The translations under genes and the position numbers were made by a program. From Chrysomallon squamiferum (taxonomy: Eukaryota; Mollusca; Gastropoda; Neomphalida; Peltospiridae), in contig CM022672.1 of NCBI GenBank assembly GCA_012295275.1, forward strand, positions 24,385,930 through 24,449,929: a stretch of 64,000 nucleotides of DNA. Direction: 5' to 3'. This document shows, piece by piece, positions 1 to 11,709 of the stretch. Under the pieces are notes generated by a model. It made no database searches. It was not told the origin of the DNA and saw only the letters and a list, made by a program, of their open reading frames with translations. Positions within the stretch are counted from its first letter, which is position 1. Every line of letters starts with the position of its first letter.

Positions 1-132
1 TGTACAAACTGCATATTGACCAGGTTTTAACTTGAAGTGAATGGCAAATTCTGTAGTGTAAACTCTATAGTCAAACATGTGATATACAACATCACCATTT
101 TTTATAGCTGCAGTGCTCATGGCTGGAAAAAC
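1..132 (-). CDS. Copy 2: last F5/8C exon, cut by the window edge
   Basis: Open in the same phase-0 frame as the exon at 56,302-56,464 of copy 1. It begins after an AAAAAG acceptor and shares a long block with copy 1 (FDYRVYTTEFAI, then FKLKPGQ and AVCT). About 30 more bases would be expected beyond position 1. It shows that a second polycystin-1-like gene, or a copy of its 5' part, continues to the left. Nothing in the visible part is broken. Confidence 0.75.
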
Positions 133-664
133 CTTTTTAAAAAAGAAAAGGCAGATTTAATCATTAAGTAAATAACAATAAAGAAAATGTCTAAATGAAG
201 AAAACAAATACTTCACTAATGTTTCTCAATAAACTGCTTGTGATTTAGCAATATTCAAACTCGCTGATATGGGAAAATGTAAAGTTAAATAATATAGTTT
301 TATTTACAAAGTAATTTCTTTTTTTTTTTCTTTTTTTTTCCTGCTGCATTTTTTTTCTTGGAAGCTATTTCTTTTTAATTATTTTAATTTTCATTGTTTA
401 TATATATCATAATGACTTTTAAGAGTACTGTGGTCTTCAACAAAATGGATCCATTTCAAAAGGATAAATAGAAAGAATATTTTCCGAGTAGAATTTAACT
501 GTTATCACATCTATCATTTGTTGAAATGTTACTTGAAAACTCTTACAAGATCTGTTTTTTGTGTGATAAATATTTACAGAAAAATTATTTTGTTTGAATG
601 ATATTTTAATTTATTTAGTAATTCATAATGCTGAACTGAACATTCTATATTCTGAATCAATTAC

Positions 665-1008
665 CTTGACTTGTTTACTATTGGGATTCCCTATTTTTAA
701 AGCCTCATGAGTATTTTGGTCTATTTTCCTGTAAACTACAAAAGATTCATAGGCAGTATCTTCATTTCCTTGATCAGGTCCCCTTAATCCAATTGCAACA
801 AACTTTAAAATTTTAGAAAAGGTGACTTTTAATAAAGGATAATAGTCTTTATTTGACATACTGTTTGGTGCAGTAGAATCAGCACTACACCAGATTGTTT
901 TTGTTGCATTAAGTGGCTCAGAATAGTTCTGTTTGCTGGAATATGTGGAGTAGCTTAACTTACCACCAGGCACAACAGCTATACAAACTTTTTTAGAAAT
1001 CACCAGAT
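665..1008 (-). CDS. Copy 2: F5/8C (discoidin-like) exon, intact
   Basis: 344 bases, exactly the length of its paralogue at 57,588-57,931, with matching phases (two bases complete a split codon; the end is phase 0). TTTTTAG acceptor and AAG/GTAATT donor are intact and there is no internal stop. By eye about three quarters of the residues match copy 1, including the block around KLSYSTYSSKQNY and IWCSAD. The F5/8C call rests on the IWCSAD and FVAIG pattern typical of discoidin domains. Whether copy 2 as a whole is functional cannot be told here, because its upstream exon at about 2.9 kb is damaged. Confidence 0.78.
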
Positions 1009-1649
1009 CTAAAAATGACAAATAAATATATATTTATATGTAATGAACTTTTTATATATTACTGACAAAGGACATGTGGCAATTTTTAGAACATTTAGCA
1101 GTGAAAATAGCACAGTCAAAACGCATGAAATGTTTTTATTTTTTTTAAGAATTTAGGAGTCATTTGTAAATCCTGTTTAACTTTAAATTTTTTTGAATTT
1201 CCAGACATAAACAATTTAATAAATAGAGATGTTTTAGCTTAAGGACAATAACAATGATACATGAAAATTCTGTCAGTAAGAATTATTTATTTATTTTTTT
1301 ATGACACACCAGCATATGATGACATTCAATTACTGGGTGTCATTCTATGATTAGGAATATAATCATATATATTCAAATAAATCAGTGTAATAAGCTGACA
1401 TACAATAATTTAATTAGGCTACATACAATATGATTCATTCAGAGAACATATAAAAATTATCATAGATAATCAAGCTGGTAATCAAAGGATTTTAGGAAAC
1501 TTATGAAACAGTTGATGCTACAGCTTAAACTAAATCTTAGGCAATTAAAAAATTATTTATCAACAACACTGGCTGTTTCTTAATTATTGTTTTATATTAC
1601 AAAGCTTTATTTTTTCCCAGCAGCTCACTGAGAAAATCATGAACAGTTG

Positions 1650-2345
1650 TAGCCAAATGTTTTAGGACCACCAATGAAATATCACATATTCTTTCATTGT
1701 TTTTTTCTTAGACTGTTTATGAATAATTGTGCCAGATATTCTGAAGATTGCATAATCCTTAATTTTCCAGTTTGAGGGCTGTTTTCACATAATTCAAAAT
1801 TGCAGTATCCACACCAGCAAGCTGAAGCAAGAAAATTCATGAGTTTTGCTAATCAAAGGATAACTATACAACAGCTAAGTAGATCAGATAAATCAAACCC
1901 AGTGTGTAAAATAACATTCAGCAGTGTAATCCAATTGTCAATTTTTGCAAAAAACCAACAACAATACTCATCTAAGATTAATCCAGTTTGCAGTAGTTTC
2001 AGGACCATGTTATCATGTAAAATAGCCTAGTAAGAATTGAAAATATGAACAGTACACATTGCCTGTTGAGAAACATCAACAAATCCAATGGAGTAAGGAT
2101 CAGTGTGAAGAAATCACCAGTGTCAAATACTTATGAAAATGCCAGAAATCAAAGATAACTAGGCTGTTCTTGAAGACGGATCAAATGAGTGTTCTTCACT
2201 GGCCTCAAAATAGCATCAATTCAAATCCAGTCGAAAATGTATGGTTACACTGAAAGACTAAGTAGTGGACAGATGTTTTCTGATACAATTAAATGTGACC
2301 GAACAAAGCTGACATTATGGCTCAGCCATTAGAAGCAGATATTAA
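1650..2345 (+). mobile_element. Tc1-like DNA transposon remnant
   Basis: Decayed plus-strand transposase. The clearest piece, about 2,190-2,260, reads VLHWPQNS, then NPVENVW, matching the C-terminal 'wP..SPDLNPIENvW' signature of Tc1 transposases. About 2,030-2,100 holds an NSTHCL piece expected just upstream in that family. Frames are interrupted and ends are not defined. It lies in the intron between the copy 2 exons at 1.0 and 2.9 kb; the matching copy 1 intron (57,932-58,816) is about 1 kb shorter and has no such sequence. Confidence 0.65.
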
Positions 2346-2845
2346 AAGCCATGGTAAGCATACTAAATACTGAAATATGTTAGAAAACAATGAAATATAT
2401 AAGAACATCATTTCTATTTATGTATCTTAAAAGTTTATGGATTTTTATTCCCTCCTATTTTTTGATATTTTATTTATTTATTTAATTGTTTTTTAAATCA
2501 GGCAGATGGTACTATTTATAATTATATATACACTACTACCATAAGGGAAACACTGGTATTAGTACCTTTAAACTCATATGATGGGCAATATTTTTATCTA
2601 CAAAAATAAAATAAACCTTTCATCCTATGTTTCATACTCTGTTTCACTTCTGGATGACTGAGAGAAAATAAAAACATTTCAATTTGAAATAAAAAAAAGA
2701 GAGTACAGATGATATAAAACATATACTAATTAAAAACAAAAGAAGTATTAGCAAAAATTAATATGCTCAAAAAAATGATTTTTAAATTTTTGTATGGAAT
2801 GCTTTTTAAAGAAACAATTATTTTTTTTTCTTTCAAATAATGTTA

Positions 2846-2990
2846 TTGTAAGCTTCATGTAATTACATTTCTAATATAAAATTATGTCATCTGTTTTAAT
2901 TCATACCATATTGCAAAATCCAGTTTATGCATATAAAGAAATGAACAAAAATATCCATCTTGTAAGAATTTTATCAGCCAGATGTGTTGT
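2846..2990 (-). pseudogene. Copy 2: broken paralogue of the most 5' exon
   Basis: Matches the exon at 58,817-58,963 of copy 1 over most of its length (acceptor CAG then ACAACACATCT; GGATATTTTTGTTCATTTC; ATGCATAAACTGGAT). The first 50 bases have a net loss of four bases, so the copy 1 frame meets stops at once. The copy 1 donor AATG/GTATAAC has become AATAACA and no longer contains GT. The exon is therefore unusable as in copy 1. The lower boundary is approximate. Confidence 0.6.
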
Positions 2991-4080
2991 CTGAAATAGA
3001 AAAATAAATAAAATGCATAATTATTATTTTTATTATTAATAAATTACAAACAGTCATGGTATAATACTTAGAATGTTACAAAAACTATTTAATTTTCCAT
3101 TCGATATATGGAAAAATCAAAAATAAATTATTCTTTATACAAAAAAAGTTTTAATAATTTGAATACTGATGCCCATATGTATGTCGCATTTTCTTTACTA
3201 ATATACTAATTAAAAAAAAGCAAAAATAAATCTGCAGATATAATTATGTTTCAGAGCCCTAACATCACCATTTTAGTTACAAAATACATATATAATACAT
3301 TTAAAATGAAAAAAAATCTATTGATTTGTATTCATTGTACTGCACACAATATCAAATAATGATAATGTTGCACAGATGTCAGTATCTTAATACATTACTA
3401 TGACTGGAAAAACTGCAAATTAACATTTGTAATGTGATCATGATCTATATATGCTGAAGCTGTTATTAAAATTACACATAAAAATGTTTTGAATGAAGTG
3501 CAACATTAATTTATAGAATAAGTAATTGTATCTTTCTGAAGAATTTATTTTTCTGATTCTTAATATATTTGTAAATCATAAATTCTGAATGTTCATAATA
3601 ATGCCGAGTAAATTTATATCTGAATATAACTGTCAACAGTTAAAATAAGCAATAACTAGTAACTGATTAGTTTGTTATCAAGTTTATAAGATTTAGCATT
3701 ACAAGATAGGAAATTCAAGAAGGTAACAGATATCATAAACAGAGAAAGTAATAATAAACAAACATTAATAAAGATATCAGCAATTTTATGAAATATTGCA
3801 AACTTCATGATTGCAGTGTAATGGTGTGTAATATTTATCATGCTTTCAAATGTAACCTCTTAACTATTAAAACAAAGTGCATGTCCTGTAACCAAATCCA
3901 GTTTTCACTTTTTAGTTTAAATCAAACTTAATTCACCTTGCAGTGTGTTTAATACTTGCTTTAAAGAGTTTAATTCTAGCTATAGTGAATTTGATTTGTT
4001 TTTATAACCCGTTACTGAACAATTTATAAAAAAAGAATAATGAAAGCCTCTGATTACTGGACTCAAGTCACAAATTATCT

Positions 4081-4250
4081 TTAAACATTTAGTTTAATGT
4101 AATAAGTTCTGATTAATTATTTTTTCAACTGAATTTTGTAAAGTGCAAGTTATCTGTTTTTATAATTTGCATTTCCTTATTTTTAACTGTCCTTGGTTAT
4201 ACAATTCACGCAGTTACAATTGGCAGGTTTCTGTATTTTTCTTAGTAGAC
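4081..4250. repeat. Duplicated 5' flank, uninterrupted copy
   Basis: 4,081-4,110 (TTAAACATTTAGTTTAATG and following) matches 59,841-59,870, and about 4,158-4,250 (from ATAATTTGCATT onward) matches about 60,632-60,722. In copy 1 the two halves are separated by a 710-bp Tigger-like element; here they are contiguous, so this is in effect the empty site. Confidence 0.6.
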
Positions 4251-5220
4251 ATAAAGGATTATCCTGTAAAATCACATTCACTTGCGTATTCTCTAATAAA
4301 GAATGTCATAACAGAAATGAGAATATTATCACATTATGTTTACAGTGTACCTGTGGCATTAAGAATAAATGGTCTAATAAACTGTTTTATAATGCCAAGT
4401 TATATTATTTTTACTTTCTTAAGTGACTTTTCACCATTCATAAAAGATATCAATAAATCAACTATTACAAAACAACTGTGTTCTGCCATTTAACCTGTTC
4501 ACCACTTGAGCCATCATTTCATCGTGTATGCAGTGGACAGATGGTGTATTTTTCAATATTCAAAGAAATGTTAGACTAAACTGGCCAATCCTGTACATAA
4601 TAACATCATTGGTAGTGCCCATGCATTTTTTGATTGTACGTTTATAATGTGAAGCTTCAAGATACTAGTCACAGTAGTATGGTACAAATGTTCTACATAC
4701 CTTTTAATCTTATAATTATGTATTTATTATTAAAAATGTCTAAGAATGTGAATAATTGTAATTAACAAACAAGGGAAAAATTCAAGATTTTTCATAACTG
4801 GTTTTATTTCAATATGAATGTCATGACACTGTAAGTCTGATATTACATCTAATTCAGTGAAGAAAAATTACCAGTTTTTGTACATTACACCAATCAGTCG
4901 GCAATTTCTGCCTCTGACACTTAACTTAAGTAAATAAATATATAAAATAAATAATAAATCATGACAAAATCCTCAGCAAAACCTCTGCTAGCAAGGAAGC
5001 AGACCTAAATAAAAGCAATGTTGTATTTTAAAAATGTTTTCCTTGTATTTATTTATTTACTTACTTATTTAAATACCACAGTTCTGGCGAGAGTACTTAA
5101 GTTTAATGGATCATTATTAATTAGTTATGATTATAAAAATCTGTATACGCAAAACTCCTAAATATTTAACTGCTAAAGCTCATATGGCATTTTTACAATC
5201 CATAGTGATTTTACGTGTGA

Positions 5221-5320
5221 AAATGTCGTCTGCACACACACCTACGTATTATAGACACTAAAACGTTATTTTGTTACGCTGCATGATATAAATTTGTAGT
5301 TCCCTAAGTTAGACGTTATG
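5221..5320. repeat. Duplicated far-5' flank, matches about 63,475-63,580
   Basis: Shared strings include AATGTCGTCTGCAC, AAAACGTT, TTTGTTACGCT and ATAAATTTGTA in the same order in both places. This extends the tandem duplication upstream of the coding exons by several kilobases. In copy 1 the segment covers a PAN-like open frame; here part of that frame is deleted. Confidence 0.6.
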
Positions 5321-5746
5321 TTTTTCTCGCGGTGTTGCTATGATTTCTTGTTTTTACGCTACAACAAATATTTTTAAAAAGGTCACATAACGAGTCATTT
5401 TTGGCTTATCAATATAATGTGAAGTGAAGTGAAAAAAATTAACGTGCTAATCAGAGCAAGCTGTTGTGAAGCACGTCTACGACGTGCACGCTTTCTGACA
5501 GGTCAGCGGGCGTATCCGTCGCAGATTCTCAATATAACCAGTCTTTTATTTTTATACCACAGTACCGGCTAGTACCAGAATGTTTTTTTTTTTTTCAAGG
5601 GAGATAAGTAGGAATATAAGTATGTTTGTTTAACGGCTCCCCAGCACATTTTATTATTATTTTTTTTTTTTCTATTGGGTGTCATTTTAAGGTGAAAAAA
5701 ACAACACAAAACGAACAAAAAACAATGATCTAAGAAAAGCCAGTGT

Positions 5747-5748
<2 letters not shown>

Positions 5749-5790
<42 letters not shown>
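5749..5790. repeat. (CA)n microsatellite
   Basis: About 21 uninterrupted CA units. It is followed by two imperfect copies of a short sequence (CTATAGTTATCAAAGATC at about 5,797 and 5,856), suggesting a small local duplication of about 59 bases. Confidence 0.9.
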
Positions 5791-5792
<2 letters not shown>

Positions 5793-6179
5793 AAAACTAT
5801 AGTTATCAAAGATCAGGGCGGGGTCCAAAGACACACGCACACTAAACTGAAAAATATAGTTATCAAAGATCGGGGGAGGGTCAAAACTTTTTTTTTTAAA
5901 GAGAGCCATTTTTCAGAACGTGAAGATGCCATGGGGCTACTGGTCCTTTCTGACATTGTTTTAACAATAAAAGTTACATACAAATGCATTGGTCTATAAC
6001 CATTTTATTTTTTATTTCACAATTGTAATTTTTTTAAATGGCAATGTAACCTAATTTAATCGTATCAAAACCCACAAAAAAAAAAAAACCCACTTTATAA
6101 AATACTTTAAATTTCCGTAAAGTTTCTAAAAAAAGATCTTATCCTCATGTTCATTTTATACATGACTTATGCAGAATAA

Positions 6180-6850
6180 GCCGAATAAGCTCAGTATTCT
6201 CTTTGCAAACTACCTCATTTCTGGTAACCTGCCTTTATCCAGCTGGCGGTAAAAGTCTACAAGAGAAAGATGATGGTGTCTGCCGCGGCACTCGTTGCAC
6301 ACTGCATATCGATAAGTTCCAACTGCAGCTATGGTGAAGCATCATCAGGGTCCATGGAGAAGGGAAGAGAAAAAAGCAGCATGTCTTTTTGAACAGTTGC
6401 AAAATCCCGAAAGCATTCACTATTCTCTGCAGAAAGGGATGAGAGAGTGCTGCACCGATACTGACCTTTGGAAAACTTCAGGATCTCTTACAAACCTGGG
6501 AAATGTGCAGTGCACAGTTTAATTTGTGACGAGTGTCTTCGGAAAAGTTGCAGCTTGGTACCAAAAACCTTTATGAGCTGTCTTGTCCTTTAACGTTAAC
6601 ATTCAGCGCATTCAAATGCTTCGGTATGTCTACCAAAAAAAGCCAGTATCTGATAGTTCTTCCATTGGATATCTCTTTTTAGTCAAAAAATGTCCAATAT
6701 CTTTGTTCAAAAAACAATTTTTTTTAAAAAATAGTGCTAGTGCTGATCCTCAACTGTGTGATTGTGGAAAACGCGTGAGGATAGAAATGAAACGATGTTT
6801 ATTTTCCGGCGGATAGTAAGGCATTCAACATTCATGTGTCAGTACATGAT
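6180..6850. other. Less AT-rich block of unknown nature
   Basis: Base composition is clearly richer in G and C than its surroundings, and there are short open frames on the plus strand (6,331-6,522 and 6,583-6,816, the second with Cys-rich text LCDCGKRVRIEMKRC). I recognise no family. It ends in a run of about 22 A (6,868-6,890), so an old retroposed or transposon-derived segment is possible. Confidence 0.3.
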
Positions 6851-8365
6851 ACGGAATGATTCTTCAAAAAAAAAAAAAAAAAAAAAAAATAAATAAATTC
6901 GGGCAAACATTACATAATTTTTTTTTTTTTAAAAAGAAGCATTGCTCTTAAATATGGTATATATAATGTGGGTAGTATATCCTTTGAAAATTTGTTTGTG
7001 TGCCAACCCAGGAAAAAATATAAATGTGCAAACTGTTTCAGGTCTATCAAAATAGACAGACTCAGTAGAATTAATATGAAAAACTCTGGCAACAGTGACC
7101 TACTCTGATAAAATTTAATCGTGCGAAATCATACATCAGGGAACAGTTTTTAAAATCTGTACAGAAGGCCATGGAATAACTCGCCAGTGTTTAAAAAGGC
7201 AAAGGAGAAAAAGTAACAGCGGTGTTCATTCAGGATAAACTGTATATCATTGTTTGCGGGTAGAGCTTCACTCACAATATTTAAGTGATGCATCTTATAT
7301 AATGTTAGTAGGAGACTACAACATCGTACTTGTTAACATAAGATAATATCAACAGATTATCATATAAATTATATGGCATTCCTTTTAGATATAACAATTT
7401 AATTTAGCTTTTTACAAAAATGTAGTTGATCAAAGTCATAATGTTTTATTTGCAATATATTCTAAATGAACTTTTTTGTGTAAACCATAAAACAGTAAGA
7501 ATTCTTTTTTATGAATACATGTGTACTACAAATATTTTATTCTATTCAAGTGTGTGTTTTTTGTGTGTGTGTTTTTTAAATTTTTATTGTAAAGGTGATA
7601 AGATTGAGAAATTGCTTTTGCATGTTTGTAAATGACTATCATGTGTAAAGAAATCACCTTGTAATGAGGTGGTTTATTTTGAATTGGGAAGAATTGTTAT
7701 GAAATATATTCACCTGTTTTGCATGATCAAATATTGGTTTAGACTGCTTTTGACAAGTAACAGTATTCTTAAAGAAGCATATACTGTTCTATTCAACATG
7801 ACAGAAGCAATATTTTTAATAAAAAAACAAATAAGCTTATTTCATTAAGGTATGTCAAGCCATTTATGAATGACAAATATATTTTACCATTACCTTTTTT
7901 TTTTTTTTTGTTTGTTTGTTAAGATCAAAGTCTTTATTTAGTATGTTATAAAATTTCCTAATGTGTGTTTTATATAAACATCTCATAGATAAAATGTATT
8001 TACCATACTATTTGTAAAAATATATTCCTAAGCAGTCAAATTTTATTAACTAAGATTGTGTGAGGGACTGAACTAAAAGAATTCAGCATAATCTTTAATA
8101 CAGTAAGCTAATATTAAACAGTAGAGAATAAATTTATATTCATAATCTTTTGTATAAAAAAATTATAATAAATGTTTTAATATCATACCAGTACTTCCGA
8201 ATTTTATTCTAATTATTTTATATCATGTCATAATAATTACTGGGAAAGGAGTATTCAGTGTATTTTCTAAAAATGAAATGATAATTATAAATTCTATTAT
8301 TATTTATATTTTAATATTTTTGTTTAAAGACATATTAGTATTATTACAAAATTATGTATTCTTAC

Positions 8366-8483
8366 CTTCAGTGAAATTGGTTGTTCCCATTCTCCAGAGT
8401 AGAAGGAAACTGACATAAAACCATGTTGTGTTGGTTCAAAATAAGTTACAGAAAGTCCAAGAAGATTTATTTTCACAACTGAA
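8366..8483 (-). CDS. Candidate orphan exon, function unknown
   Basis: 118 bases open in one frame between an ATATTTCAG acceptor and an AAG/GTAAGA donor. The translation includes LLGLSVTYFEPTQHGF and SVSFYSGEWEQPISLK, which looks like real extracellular beta-strand sequence. It needs two bases from an upstream exon and ends in phase 0. It sits between the stop of copy 1 and the first recognised exons of copy 2, on the same strand. It could be an upstream exon of copy 2, whose copy 1 counterpart would lie outside the window, or a leftover of another gene. No family is recognised. Confidence 0.45.
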
Positions 8484-8739
8484 CTGAAATATATGAATTC
8501 TCTTTTTGATCTAAGTCAAACACCGAATTTGTTGTGACACTGACAAGATTTCAATATGATTTTTGATTTCTAAATCACTCAGTACACTGATGAAAAAAAA
8601 AGAACATCATCACCGTTAAAAGAGTGTATGACATTTTCTGTTTTTATCAGTACAATAAGACATTTACTTATCCAAAAAATATTATAATATCAATTCTTCA
8701 AAATCTTCAACATAATTATTGTTTAAAATATTTTAAAGT

Positions 8740-9480
8740 ATGGAAGTGTTGGTTTTGGGTGGTAGCAAGGTGTTTCCATGAGATAAATGGATGGATGGAG
8801 TGGATATAGACCTTTAGGAGCTAGCGAGTGAACTAAAGTTTGTCTGTCCCAAGGTTAGGTTCCACCTACTAAACTGCAGGGGAACAGGTTATTATTAAGG
8901 ATTAACTCGTCTGCCAGAAGAATCTGCTCCACCTTGGGAATGAAGGGGATTTGTTCAGCCCATCTTCAGCTAGCCGAGAGAATAGGTTAATTGATTTGGG
9001 GCTGAAGACAAGTTACATCCGCCTATGAATGTTTGCTTAGGGGACTGTTAATGAGAGGAATTTGTTAATTAGGACAGTTACAGACTGGGAATCTTGACTC
9101 TTGCCCACTCTGATTTAAAAACCAGGAGGGATACAAGCAGCCAACCATGATATAAACTATTTTATCTAGGCATTAACCATTGCTTTTTTCAGCTAAGAAG
9201 CTGACCATTTCATTCAAGAGTCATAACCCAAATGATGCAGGATCCATAGCAGTATGGTTTAGTGCCAACATTCAGCTTTCTACTGAGGTGCGTCACAAAA
9301 TTCATTCTGAATGAGGTGGCCATTTCAACAGTTCCCTCACATACTGACTCACCCCCACCCCAGTTTAGAAGGATTTGAATGAGTGTGCACAGACTTTAAT
9401 GAGCTTTCAAGTAATAGAAGACTTAAAAGGATCATGCTGTCAACATATATGCCACTTAATAAAGGGTATTTTTGCTGAAA
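8740..9480. other. Moderate-GC island, probable dispersed repeat
   Basis: Sharp change to much less AT-rich, non-coding sequence between about 8,760 and 9,440, with stop codons in all frames I followed and no splice pattern. This abrupt shift is typical of an inserted dispersed repeat, but I recognise neither its family nor its ends. Confidence 0.35.
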
Positions 9481-9580
9481 TTTAAGCAGCTTAAAGAGTA
9501 TTTGCTGAATTATGAGTGACCTGAAAGAGTATTTGCTGAATTATGAGTGACCTGAAAGAGTTCTGCTGAAATGTGAACTA
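9462..9580. repeat. 31-bp tandem repeat
   Basis: Two nearly perfect units start at 9,494 and 9,525 (AAGAGTATTTGCTGAATTAT and on), and degenerate partial units flank them before 9,494 and after 9,556. The spacing is 31 bases each time. Confidence 0.8.
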
Positions 9581-10509
9581 CTGGAACATTTATCTGGCCC
9601 TCATCTGATCCAGTGCTGTCATTATTTGGGCTAGATAAATATGCTAGATGGATATTACACAATCAGAAAGTAATAATTAAAATATAATATTATATATAAA
9701 TAATAAAACAAATAACTGATATGAAATAAGATTAGCTCAACCACATCAGCCTGTGACAAAGATTATTCATCTTTGTTCATCTGTCATTTAGTGTATTGCT
9801 TTCAGTAAAGGTATTTTAAAATAATATTTTATAGTTTAAATTTAAAGGATATTAAAATGGTTAAGCAGGTGTTGCTGCTCTCCATTCAGTTGATCAGTAG
9901 CATCAAAACTTAGAAATGAGAATAGCTTTGATTAATAACTGCAGCTGGTCACTGTGCAATAGTGCAATTAAAAAAATTACGATTTTTAAAATTATTATTA
10001 TCAATATTATTATTAATGACCTTAGAATATATTTTACAGCACAAGAGTTTCATGACTACAGAAATTGGCAGCACCAAGAAATCTTTCAACTGTAATCTGT
10101 TGTTGTTATACTTTATTATTAATTTTTATTAATCAACATGCAAAACATTGACTAACTAAATAAAAACAAGTACACAAAGCAAGATTTTCATTTTTTTAAT
10201 TTAATTATTTTTTAATTAGGAACAATTAAAATAACAGGATTTAATATGAATATAAACACAATTAAAATAATTAAGAATTATATATTTTTTAATCAAGCAA
10301 AAACAAATTGTAACAATGTATTTATTTTAATACATATGTCTGAATAAAACAAGTTAATTAATTTATAAATAAATAAATCTTTGCTGTTAAAACACAATAG
10401 GCAGTTATTTTTTGTTTATTCTTGATATTCAAAATATAGAATAATGTATGAAAATCTGTTTTCCTATTAAATTACTTAGTCTAAAAAAAAAGTATTTTAT
10501 TTTATATTA

Positions 10510-10515
10510 TTATTG

Positions 10516-10567
<52 letters not shown>

Positions 10568-10622
10568 ATATATTATTATTATTATTTTATTTATTTATTT
10601 ATTTATTTATTTATTAATTTAT
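10510..10622. repeat. (TTA)n and (TTTA)n microsatellites
   Basis: About 16 TTA/ATT units are followed after a short gap by ATTATT and then seven to eight TTTA units. Confidence 0.9.
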
Positions 10623-11626
10623 TTATATTCATTTTTTGTGCATTCTATTTATCAGTTGAGTCAAATAGAAAAAGTAAATTTAAAAGTAGTTTCATATTCT
10701 TGTTAAGTCATCATTATTATTTATATGACCAAATCTGGTCACCATAAATAGCAATTGGGAAGTATATAGATTATTTTTAATACATTTGTTTGTATCACTC
10801 TTAAACTTACTTAGTATGGAAAAAGTGCTATATAAATACCTAATATATAATAAATATAATATGTACACATTAGAGAAACATAAATTTTAAAAAAGAGAAA
10901 CAGTATTAAATTTAAAATGTAAATTTACATATGCATATTTTAATAAAGAATAATTTTAAGGCTAAATATTAACTGTTTAAAATTTGCTTTCAAAGAACAT
11001 TTTAATGAATTCAATAGTATAATGTTTGTATTATGTCAAATGTTGAATAAAAACCAAGAAAAAATGGATGAATATAGCTTATGGTAAAACAACTGAAAAT
11101 AATGAAAACCATTCTCATTTTCAACTTATTTTTAACTGATTATTTTACTTTAATAATTTCTTCCTTATTTTTGATTTTTTTTTTTTCCGACACTCACTTC
11201 TAGATTTTGAGCATTATGAATACATTTTATTTTTATCTAACAAGCAATACTAATATTAACTTTTGGTGAGGTTTTATGTTTCAACAGTAATTTAGTTTTA
11301 ACAGATACTTGCATTTTTGTTTTTAATATAAAAAAATATAAGACATAAAAAATGTTTTAGATGGTGGTTTTTTTTGTCTCTACATAACTTATTTTTGCAT
11401 CCAAAAATATAACATTTTTTTAATGTTTTAAAAATCAACAGAATAAAGTTTAAATCATAAAAATATGACAAAATAAAGTTGAACATTGAAAAAAAAAACC
11501 ATATATATAAACACTATTATATTATTTCTATTTTGCTGATAAAATATACATTATTTTTATTGTTATTATTATTATTATTTGTAAATTAATGATAAGTATG
11601 TATTTAGATAATTTGATGAAACAATC

Positions 11627-11632
11627 TTTATT
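11627..11632 (-). terminator. Putative polyadenylation signal
   Basis: AATAAA on the minus strand about 78 bases after the stop codon at 11,710-11,712. Further AATAAA-like strings follow in this AT-rich flank, so the one actually used is uncertain. Confidence 0.4.
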
Positions 11633-11709
11633 AATGTTTGCTGGAGGTGACAGGATATTTTCTTATTACAAATACATTTTATATTTTAATTAAAGACATT
11701 TCCCAAATT

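Larger units (their letters stand above)
2991..8365. other. 5' flank of copy 2, no gene recognised
   Basis: AT-rich non-coding sequence. It contains two patches duplicated from upstream of copy 1 (4,081-4,250 and 5,221-5,320), a CA microsatellite, poly-A/T runs (for example 5,581-5,596 and 6,868-6,890) and a less AT-rich block at 6.2-6.85 kb. If copy 2 has its own promoter it should be in this stretch, but I see no diagnostic element. Confidence 0.6.
8484..11626. other. Intergenic, 3' of the main gene
   Basis: Apart from the repeat entries listed separately, this is AT-rich sequence with TTA and TTTA runs and no coding frame with splice sites or family resemblance. Confidence 0.6.

Noticed and set aside
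3656-3841. Minus-strand frame with a signal-peptide-like hydrophobic run (MKFAIFHKIADIF and on), considered as the first exon of copy 2
   Set aside because: The aligned region of copy 1 (about 59.2 kb) does not preserve the frame or the hydrophobic run, and no supported junction follows.
5569-5790. Minus-strand frame beginning with Cys-Val repeats
   Set aside because: Produced by the CA microsatellite; no other coding evidence.
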